From Deltaproteobacteria bacterium (GTDB lineage: Bacteria > Desulfobacterota > Desulfuromonadia > Desulfuromonadales > Geopsychrobacteraceae): DNA of 60,588 nt. The stretch is from NCBI GenBank assembly GCA_018399135.1, contig JAGYPB010000012.1, positions 1 to 60,588 of the forward strand, given 5' to 3'. The notes under the pieces are model-generated. The model made no database searches. It was not told where the DNA came from and saw only the letters and a list, made by a program, of their open reading frames with translations. Shown here piece after piece: positions 54,851-60,588 of this stretch (positions are counted from its first letter, which is position 1; each line of letters opens with the position of its first letter). The position numbers were made by a program, and so were the translations under genes.

Positions 54851-56196
54851 CGTTTGCCTCCTGCCAGGGCTGCTACCAGTTGTTCCATCTGTTGTCTGCT
54901 GTTCTGTTCAGTTACACAGATTAGCAGCCCGGACTCAAGACCGGGGTAATCGCGGCCTAAGGCCACGCCGGCGAGAATCTTCTGTTGTTCCAGGCGTTTT
55001 TTGAGATCGGCAACCGGCTCCTGACAGGTGACGACAAACTCGTTGAACACCGGTGCGCTAAAGGGCAGGGAAAAACCGTCAAGATCAGCGATCTGTTCAC
55101 GCAGCCAGTTGCTACGGGCATAATTGATTTCAGCCAGCTGGCGTAGGCCCTGTTTGCCGTGCAGCGCCAGGTAGATGGAGACCATCAGGGCGCACATCCC
55201 CTGATTGGAGCAGATATTGGAGGTCGCCTTTTCACGGCGGATATGCTGCTCGCGGGTGGCCAGGGTCAAGACAAAACTGCGCTTGTCGTCGAGATCGACG
55301 GTTTCTCCCACCAGACGTCCGGGGAGCAGGCGCATGTCCTTATCGCGCACAGCAAAAAAGCCGATCGTCGGACCACCAAACGCCAGGGGGAGTCCGAAGC
55401 TCTGCCCATCGCCGACAACAATGTCGGCCCCCAGTTCACCGGGAGATTTGAACAGGGCCAGCGCCAGGGGTTCGGCGACGGCGGTAATCAGCCGGGCGTC
55501 GACGGCATGGACGCTGGAAGCAAGAGTCGAGATATTTTCAATACAGCCAAAGTAGTTAGGGTAGCCAACAACCAGGGCGGCGACCCGTTCATCGAGCAGT
55601 GGTTCAACCTGCTCAAGCGTAGTTACCCCGTTGGTGGCTTCAATGGTGATCAGCTCAATATCGAGATAGCGGCAGTAGGTGGCGATCGTCTGGCGGTAAT
55701 GGGGGGGCAGAGCGGCGGATATCAGCACGCGGCTGCGTTTTTTTGCCGCCCTGATCGCCAGCAGTACCGCTTCGGCACAAGCTGAGGCACCGTCGTACAT
55801 GGAGGCGTTGGCCATATCCATCCCGGTCAACTGGCAGATCATGGTCTGGAATTCAAAGATCCCCTGCAGGGTTCCCTGGCTGATTTCCGGTTGATAGGGG
55901 GTGTAGGCCGTGTAGAACTCGCTGCGACTGACGAGGTGGTCGACCACCGCTGGAATAAAGTGGTTATAGGCGCCACCCCCGAGAAAGGATGTCCAGTCGG
56001 AAACCGGGGTGTTTTTTGCGGCCAACAGGCGCAATTCCTTGAGGATATCGGTTTCCGCCAGTCCCGGCGGCAGATCGATGGGGCGGGTCAGTCGACAATC
56101 AGCCGGGATGCCGGAAAAAAGGGCATCCGTAGCGTCGACGCCAATGGTGGTCAGCATCTGCTTGATATCAGCGGCGGTGTGGGGCAGATAGCGCAT
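54847..56196 (-). CDS. gcvPA: Glycine dehydrogenase (decarboxylating) subunit 1
   Basis: A 449-residue partner of GcvPB in the two-subunit P-protein found in many anaerobes. [13 protein letters not shown] opens the protein, and [32 protein letters not shown] and [14 protein letters not shown] are classic signatures. It lies between gcvH and gcvPB on the minus strand with a 4-nt overlap to the latter. Confidence 0.96.
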   Translation of the reverse strand: MRYLPHTAADIKQMLTTIGVDATDALFSGIPADCRLTRPIDLPPGLAETDILKELRLLAAKNTPVSDWTSFLGGGAYNHFIPAVVDHLVSRSEFYTAYTPYQPEISQGTLQGIFEFQTMICQLTGMDMANASMYDGASACAEAVLLAIRAAKKRSRVLISAALPPHYRQTIATYCRYLDIELITIEATNGVTTLEQVEPLLDERVAALVVGYPNYFGCIENISTLASSVHAVDARLITAVAEPLALALFKSPGELGADIVVGDGQSFGLPLAFGGPTIGFFAVRDKDMRLLPGRLVGETVDLDDKRSFVLTLATREQHIRREKATSNICSNQGMCALMVSIYLALHGKQGLRQLAEINYARSNWLREQIADLDGFSLPFSAPVFNEFVVTCQEPVADLKKRLEQQKILAGVALGRDYPGLESGLLICVTEQNSRQQMEQLVAALAGGKR

Positions 56197-56263
56197 GATA
56201 TTCCTTTCAACGTGAAAACGGCTTCCAGGTCCAGTTCTCGCAGGTGGCGGTACGATCTTCAGA

Positions 56264-56647
56264 TCAGTCTTCTTTGATCAGCTCCTGATAGGAATCGGCG
56301 TCCAGCAGATCATCAAGCTCCTGTGGATTGCTCAGGCGGATCTTGATCATCCAGCCGTCTTCATAGGGCGAGGTATTGAGGGTTTCCGGGGCATCGGGTA
56401 ATTCCTCATTGATTTCCACGACCTCACCACTTAAGGGGGAATAGATATCGGAGACTGCCTTGACTGACTCGACCACCCCACAGGGTTTGCCGGCCTCGAG
56501 CTCGTCGCCAACCTCCGGCAGCTCGACGAAGACGATGTCTCCTAACTGGCTCTGGGCAAAATCACTGATGCCGATGGTGGCGATGTCCGCTTCAATGGCG
56601 ATCCATTCATGTTCTTCGGTGTATTTCAGTTCGTCGGGAAAATCCAT
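56264..56647 (-). CDS. gcvH: Glycine cleavage system H protein
   Basis: A 127-residue lipoyl carrier. Lys63 in [14 protein letters not shown] is the lipoylation site, and the normal [19 protein letters not shown] segment precedes it. It shuttles the aminomethyl group from GcvP to GcvT. The gene lies 67 bp before gcvPA. The gap of about 200 bp to gcvT upstream contains imperfect dyads but no gene that I can support. Confidence 0.96.
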   Translation of the reverse strand: MDFPDELKYTEEHEWIAIEADIATIGISDFAQSQLGDIVFVELPEVGDELEAGKPCGVVESVKAVSDIYSPLSGEVVEINEELPDAPETLNTSPYEDGWMIKIRLSNPQELDDLLDADSYQELIKED

Positions 56648-56853
56648 TGTTTCCTCCTTGGTTAAAATTGGTCCCTGGCGGGATACCTGATTGCTAATAT
56701 TGACAGCCCTCGGTAAGCTTACTACTGAGTCACTGAGGGCACTGATAAGTTCATAAAAACCAAGTTTTCTCTGTGTTCTCTGTGACTCAAGAGAGCGAAG
56801 AGAACGGGTGCTGAAAAGATTTTCTCTTTACTGAAGCCAAGAGCATAACCAGT

Positions 56854-57939
56854 TTACACAAACGGTAAGGTGATCTTTTCGGCATCCTTGGCACTCTGGC
56901 GGATCTCAATCTGCCAGGAGTGACCGCTCGTTGCCGCCTGGGTGTCAACCAGCGCCAGGGCGATCCCCTGTTTTAGCGTTGGTGAACTGGTGCCGCTGGT
57001 GACGAATCCGACCGCTCGGCCGTCACATAACACCGGACACCCCTGGCGTGGAACGCCGGGAACTGTCAGTTTAAGGCCGATCAGTTGGCGCGGAATACCC
57101 AGTTCGCGGGCTTTGAGCAGTGCCGCGCGGCCGACAAAATTCCCTTTAGCAAGCTTGGTGATCCACCCGAGACGAGCTTCGAGGGGCAGGATATCTGCTG
57201 AAATTTCATGACCGTATAATGCGTAGCCTTTTTCCAACCGCAAGGTGTCACGCGCACCGAGACCGCAGGGGATCAGCCCGTGGGGCTTACCGGTTTCCAG
57301 TAACGCCTGCCATAGCGCTGTGGTAGCATCTGCCGGGCAATACAACTCAAAGCCGTCTTCGCCGGTATAACCAGTGCGGGAAATCAGCAGATCGATGCCG
57401 GCGACCGTTCCCGGGCTGCAATGATAATAGGTCAGCTCGTCGAGATGGACGGGGGTCAGGGGCGCCAGGATGGTCTGAGCCTGAGGTCCCTGCAGGGCGA
57501 GCAACCCATAGTTGTCGCTGTCGTTGGTTATTCTCAGATCGGCATAGTTGCCTGATGAGGCCAGGGACTGAAGCCAGTCCAGATCCTTGGCGATGTTGGC
57601 CGCGTTGACGCAGAGCATGAAGTGCTCGGCAGTGAAGCGATAGAGGGTCAGGTCATCGACCACGCCACCGTGTCCATAGCACAGGGCGGTGTATTGAATC
57701 TTTCCGTTAGTGAGTCTGGTCAGGTCGTTGGTGGTGACATACTGAAGAAACTCCTGCGCGCTGCTGCCGCTGACGTCGATTTCCCCCATGTGCGACACGT
57801 CAAACAACCCCGCTGTGGTTCTGACCGCCTGGTGTTCGGCGATCACACCAGAGTACTGTACCGGCATCTCCCAACCACCAAAATCAACCATCCGTGCATT
57901 GAGTTGCCGGTGCGCAGCATTCAAGGGAGTTTTTTTCAT
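56854..57939 (-). CDS. gcvT: Aminomethyltransferase (glycine cleavage T protein)
   Basis: A 361-residue protein that transfers the methylene group to tetrahydrofolate and releases ammonia. Signatures are [54 protein letters not shown] and [11 protein letters not shown]. The start at 57939 has AGGAGG six bases upstream. It is the first gene of the gcvT-H-PA-PB order. A short upstream frame overlaps its start by four bases (57936-58016). Confidence 0.96.
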   Translation of the reverse strand: MKKTPLNAAHRQLNARMVDFGGWEMPVQYSGVIAEHQAVRTTAGLFDVSHMGEIDVSGSSAQEFLQYVTTNDLTRLTNGKIQYTALCYGHGGVVDDLTLYRFTAEHFMLCVNAANIAKDLDWLQSLASSGNYADLRITNDSDNYGLLALQGPQAQTILAPLTPVHLDELTYYHCSPGTVAGIDLLISRTGYTGEDGFELYCPADATTALWQALLETGKPHGLIPCGLGARDTLRLEKGYALYGHEISADILPLEARLGWITKLAKGNFVGRAALLKARELGIPRQLIGLKLTVPGVPRQGCPVLCDGRAVGFVTSGTSSPTLKQGIALALVDTQAATSGHSWQIEIRQSAKDAEKITLPFV

Positions 57940-58016
57940 TCATGTCCTCCTGAAGTCGACAGCAGATTCCTCAGTATAAGACTCGGCAGCAAAACTGCTG
58001 ACAAGGTGCCAATCAT
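57936..58016 (-). CDS. Possible 26-residue leader ORF upstream of gcvT
   Basis: A minus-strand ATG at 58016, with AAAAAGGA about ten bases before it, opens 26 codons whose TGA shares ATGA with the gcvT start. The peptide is hydrophobic ([19 protein letters not shown]). It could be a leader peptide or chance. I see no recognisable glycine riboswitch in 57940-58095, although gcv operons often have one. Confidence 0.25.
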   Translation of the reverse strand: MIGTLSAVLLPSLILRNLLSTSGGHE

Positions 58017-58095
58017 GACGAACTCATCCTTTTTAGCAAATCCCCGGAACATCTGTATATCTTTTCTTTGCTGATTATTGATAAAAAAAGAAGGT

Positions 58096-58236
58096 ATCTG
58101 TACAGCACCGGATAGGGGATCCTATGTTAAGGGACGCTTTTCGTCATCCATGACCGCTTGCTGTCGCCGTCCATGGCGACAGACACCCTTGCCACAGGAC
58201 CCCCGATCCTGCGCAAGGCCATAGCTCAATAGTTAC
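58096..58236 (+). repeat. Dispersed structured repeat, copy H (full length)
   Basis: A full copy of the family (see 25201) between gcvT and the EamA gene, both on the minus strand, yet the element keeps the plus orientation. The inner hairpin is CTGTCGCC/GGCGACAG as in copy D. The long stem GGATAGGGGATCCT with AGGACCCCCGATCC has two mismatches. Confidence 0.93.
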
Positions 58237-58252
58237 AAGCCCGACTACATTA

Positions 58253-59185
58253 CTATGGACTGCTGCTGGGAGGGCTTTTTTGCTGGCGGTTGCGTGCCAG
58301 CAGGCTCCACCCTTCCGCAACAATCATCCCCGCGATAATCAAGGCACCACCGAACCAGGCCAGAGTCGATAATCTGTCACCGGCAAGCCAGATGGAAAAA
58401 AGTGCTGCAAATACCGGTTCAAGAGTATAGATCAGGGCCGCGCGGGTTGGTGTCGTGCGGTTCTGAAAGGTCGTCATTGCCCAAAAAGCATAAGCTGTCG
58501 CAAACACAGCGGTTATCGCTAGTGCCGTCATCAAGGACAGGGACCAGGTTTGTGGCCAGGATACCGGTTCAAACAACAAACTGCCAACACATGCGAGAAT
58601 GGCCATTGTTCCAATCTGAACACAGGTTAAAGCACGGCCATCATAGCCACGGGTAAAAACATCAAGTCCGAGAATATGCAGGGCGATAAAGATTGAGCAA
58701 ATCAACACCAGCAGGTCACCGGGATTAAATTCCCAGGGAGACCGCCAGGTCAGCATAAAAAGCCCGATAATTGCCAGGACAACGCCGATTTTTGAACCGG
58801 TGGCCGCTGGTTTTTTCAACAATGGGCCGGCCAGCAGTGGCACCCAGACAACATTCAAACCCGTCAGAAATCCCGCGTTTGACGAACTTGTCAGGGCAAG
58901 GCCGTAGGTTTGAAACAGATAGGACAAAAACAACAGGAACCCAAGGATGACTCCTGCCAGCCAGCCACGTCGATCAAGGGTGGCAAAACCGGCGCTACCT
59001 GACAATAGGGCCAGCAAAAACGCTGCAATGGCAAAGCGAATCCACAAGAAACACATCACCGGAACTTCGGTGATGGCATCTTTCACGATTGGAAAGGTTG
59101 CCCCCCAGAACAGGGTCACCGAAATCAACATCAATTCGGCGTTGAGCTGGTGCCGATTGATTCTAGCTGGGTCAAAAAGTGACAT
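58253..59185 (-). CDS. EamA (DMT superfamily) transporter
   Basis: A 310-residue integral membrane protein with ten predicted helices in two EamA repeats; ISVTLFWGATFPIVKDA is the opening signature. I chose the ATG at 59185; a GTG at 59233 would add 16 residues and neither has a strong ribosome site. It probably exports small metabolites, and the substrate is unknown. It is a distant paralogue of the protein at 6553-7440. Confidence 0.87.
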   Translation of the reverse strand: MSLFDPARINRHQLNAELMLISVTLFWGATFPIVKDAITEVPVMCFLWIRFAIAAFLLALLSGSAGFATLDRRGWLAGVILGFLLFLSYLFQTYGLALTSSSNAGFLTGLNVVWVPLLAGPLLKKPAATGSKIGVVLAIIGLFMLTWRSPWEFNPGDLLVLICSIFIALHILGLDVFTRGYDGRALTCVQIGTMAILACVGSLLFEPVSWPQTWSLSLMTALAITAVFATAYAFWAMTTFQNRTTPTRAALIYTLEPVFAALFSIWLAGDRLSTLAWFGGALIIAGMIVAEGWSLLARNRQQKSPPSSSP

Positions 59186-59355
59186 AAAAGTGTACTTCTT
59201 TAACTGAAGGGGCTTGTTTATAATGAAATTCACATGATATAAGAAAAAAAAACGGTGTACAATTGTCCAACGACAGCTTAAAACCCATCAGAATAAATCC
59301 ATACTACCAACCTTTAAGTAAGCGGCAGGCTTACTTGGCGAAGAAGGAATCCTTG

Positions 59356-59520
59356 ATGAATCACCAGGATCGATCAAAACGGGAACCTGTCGAAGTCATC
59401 TGCCCACGCTGCCGCTACACTGAGATCATCTATCTTCCAGTAGAGGACTTGCCCCTGTGTCCACAGTGTGAAATCCGCATGTCTATATCTGAACTTCTCG
59501 ATGAAGGCAAATCCTATTAA
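59356..59520 (+). CDS. Small zinc-ribbon protein
   Basis: A 54-residue protein from the ATG at 59356 with AAGGA seven to eight bases upstream; an in-frame TTG at 59263 would give 85 residues. Two CxxC pairs (VICPRCRYTE and LCPQCE) about 20 residues apart form a probable zinc ribbon. The partner and role are unknown. It precedes the amino acid transporter genes by about 80 bp on the same strand. Confidence 0.65.
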   Translation: MNHQDRSKREPVEVICPRCRYTEIIYLPVEDLPLCPQCEIRMSISELLDEGKSY

Positions 59521-59601
59521 ATGAATTACGGAGTTTTTCGTCGTCAGATGATGTCCACGACGCTTCTGACATAACATTAGATTAAGTATGGAGGATGATC
59601 G

Positions 59602-60405
59602 ATGAAACTTGTAAAAATTATGCTGGCTTGCCTACTGTCTGTAAGTTTACTGACCCCTGCCTTTGCTTCCGCCGACGTCCTTGACGACATTCTACAGCGC
59701 GGGGTGTTACGTGTCGGCATGGAACCCGGTTATATGCCATTTGAATTGACGAACCAGCGCGGTGAAATTATCGGTTTTGACGTTGATATCGCCCGCCGCA
59801 TGGCCAACGCCATGGGAGTTAAGCTGGAACTGGTCAGCACCGCGTGGGACGGTATCATTCCTGCCCTGTTGACCGATAAATTCGATATCATCATGAGTGG
59901 CATGACCCTGACCCAGCAGCGTAATCTTTCCGTTAACTTTGCCGATCCTTACATCGTTGTTGGTCAAACAGTTCTGATCCGTAAGGAAATTGCCGATGAG
60001 GTCAAGTCGTACCGTGATCTGAATGACCCTAAATACAAAGTTTCATCCAAGCTTGGCACGACCGGTGAGCAGGCGGTTCAACGGATGATCCCACGTGCTC
60101 AGTATGTTTCTTTTGAAACCGAGCAGGAAGCGGTTCTCGACATGCTTAACGGCAAGGTTCATGCTGTAGTATATGACCTTCCCCTGCTCTCCATTACCAA
60201 CGCCCAGCGTAATGATGGCAATCTGGTGTTTCTTGATGAGCCCTTCACTCATGAGCCCCTGGCCTGGGCGATCCGCCGTGGAAACTACGATTTTCTTAAC
60301 TGGCTCAACAACTTCCTCAATCAGATTAAAAACGACGGAACCTATGAGCAGATCTACAACAAGTGGTTCGTCAGTGATGAGTGGTTGAAGCAGATCCAGA
60401 ACTGA
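59602..60405 (+). CDS. Amino acid ABC transporter periplasmic binding protein
   Basis: A 267-residue solute-binding protein (PBPb family) with a signal peptide ending near residue 22 (TPAFASAD). Typical features are RGVLRVGMEPGYMPFELTNQ, IIGFDVDIARRMANAMGV and DIIMSGMTLTQQRNLSVNFADPYI. It captures a polar amino acid; the exact ligand is not predictable. GGAGG gives a good ribosome site. The permease gene follows about 95 bp downstream, after a stem-loop. Confidence 0.93.
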   Translation: MKLVKIMLACLLSVSLLTPAFASADVLDDILQRGVLRVGMEPGYMPFELTNQRGEIIGFDVDIARRMANAMGVKLELVSTAWDGIIPALLTDKFDIIMSGMTLTQQRNLSVNFADPYIVVGQTVLIRKEIADEVKSYRDLNDPKYKVSSKLGTTGEQAVQRMIPRAQYVSFETEQEAVLDMLNGKVHAVVYDLPLLSITNAQRNDGNLVFLDEPFTHEPLAWAIRRGNYDFLNWLNNFLNQIKNDGTYEQIYNKWFVSDEWLKQIQN

Positions 60406-60415
60406 TTTTTACCTC

Positions 60416-60462
60416 AAAGAGCGGTCATCCTGGTCGACACTGATAATGGATGTCCGCTCTTT
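60416..60462 (+). terminator. Stem-loop between binding protein and permease genes (attenuator or processing site)
   Basis: AAAGAGCGG (60416-60424) pairs with CCGCTCTTT (60454-60462), and inside it CATCC pairs with GGATG. The loop is long and no strong T-tract follows. Such elements commonly let the binding protein be made in excess over the membrane parts. Confidence 0.6.
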
Positions 60463-60500
60463 CCCATTGTTTAAAAGCAACAAAAAGGGTGAACATTGAC

Positions 60501-60588
60501 GTGAACAGCTATCGTAAAGACTGGCATTGGCGGTTATTGACGATATTTATCCTGGTTACCATTTGTTTGGGACTCTGGGTAGCGACAA
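60501..60588 (+). CDS. Amino acid ABC transporter permease, 5' end only (cut by window)
   Basis: A GTG at 60501 opens a frame with a charged, aromatic N terminus (VNSYRKDWHWRLL) and the beginning of a first membrane helix (TIFILVTICLGLWVA) at the window edge. Its position after the binding protein gene suggests the permease of the same transporter. A TTG at 60496 is in another frame. Only 29 codons are visible. Confidence 0.6.
   Translation, partial: MNSYRKDWHWRLLTIFILVTICLGLWVAT

Noticed and set aside
56648-56853. Gene or riboswitch between gcvT and gcvH
   Set aside because: No coding frame with ribosome site and only imperfect dyads (CCCTC...GAGGG around 56710-56740). Nothing can be supported.
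57940-58095. Glycine riboswitch upstream of gcvT
   Set aside because: Expected from the gene, but I could not find the conserved glycine-aptamer core on the minus strand. A covariance search would decide.

Overview
This 60.6 kb window is a stretch of bacterial chromosome with about 55 real genes. I see no rRNA, tRNA, CRISPR array or intact insertion sequence. Gene content and order point to a Gram-negative member of the Desulfuromonadia (Geobacter/Pelobacter/Desulfuromonas-like). The clues are an mfd - lipoprotein parvulin - SurA-like parvulin cluster, a TatA/B-TatC pair, a split glycine decarboxylase (GcvPA/GcvPB), several NtrC-type regulators, and lipoprotein and outer-membrane maintenance genes. 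This assignment is inference from gene content; base composition (mid-50s % GC by eye) fits.

Layout. 0.3-8.7 kb: an SDR oxidoreductase, a secreted PQQ-type sugar dehydrogenase, AcuI-like reductase, a BepA-like M48 protease, then TatD, TcdA, an EamA transporter and a convergent MFS transporter. 8.8-14.4 kb: glgC, a VOC protein, folK, a membrane-anchored YHS protein, a short transaldolase and sucCD. 14.7-20.0 kb: an NtrC-type regulator, then a minus-strand cluster (JAMM-DinG helicase fusion, GDSL lipoprotein esterase, radC). 20.2-25.2 kb: an Nth-like Fe-S glycosylase, an ElyC/YdcF protein, ileS and lspA. 25.5-36.9 kb (minus): pdxA-uvrA, a REC/degenerate-GGDEF protein, mfd with two parvulins, and nadA. 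37.1-45.6 kb (plus): tat genes, a histidine kinase/NtrC-type pair, a REC protein with a DegP protease behind a probable sigma-54 promoter, lapA, an SDR and an orphan hypothetical. 45.6-50.8 kb: a DUF945 protein, an ABC exporter (YbbA/YbbP type) and divergent tesA. 50.8-53.3 kb: a decayed accessory island flanked by two copies of a small unknown gene. 53.4-57.9 kb (minus): gcvT-gcvH-gcvPA-gcvPB. 58.2-60.6 kb: an EamA transporter, a zinc ribbon protein and the start of a polar amino acid ABC transporter operon.

The most unusual feature is a dispersed intergenic repeat of about 141 bp, present eight times: five full copies, one cut by the window edge, one with a clean internal deletion and one remnant. 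Each full copy can fold into a nested structure with a terminal stem, a 14-bp stem, a 6-bp stem and two hairpins. Several stem differences between copies are compensatory, which suggests that the folded form is conserved. All copies point the same way on the plus strand whatever the direction of neighbouring genes. It resembles enterobacterial ERIC elements in design, but I do not recognise it as a named family.

Second in interest is an apparent envelope-stress module at 38.4-43.6 kb. A sensor kinase and NtrC-type regulator are followed by a perfect 16-bp inverted repeat about 95 bp upstream of the predicted start of a -24/-12 promoter. That promoter would drive a receiver protein and DegP, whose 3' end carries three consecutive hairpins, one with an anti-Shine-Dalgarno loop.
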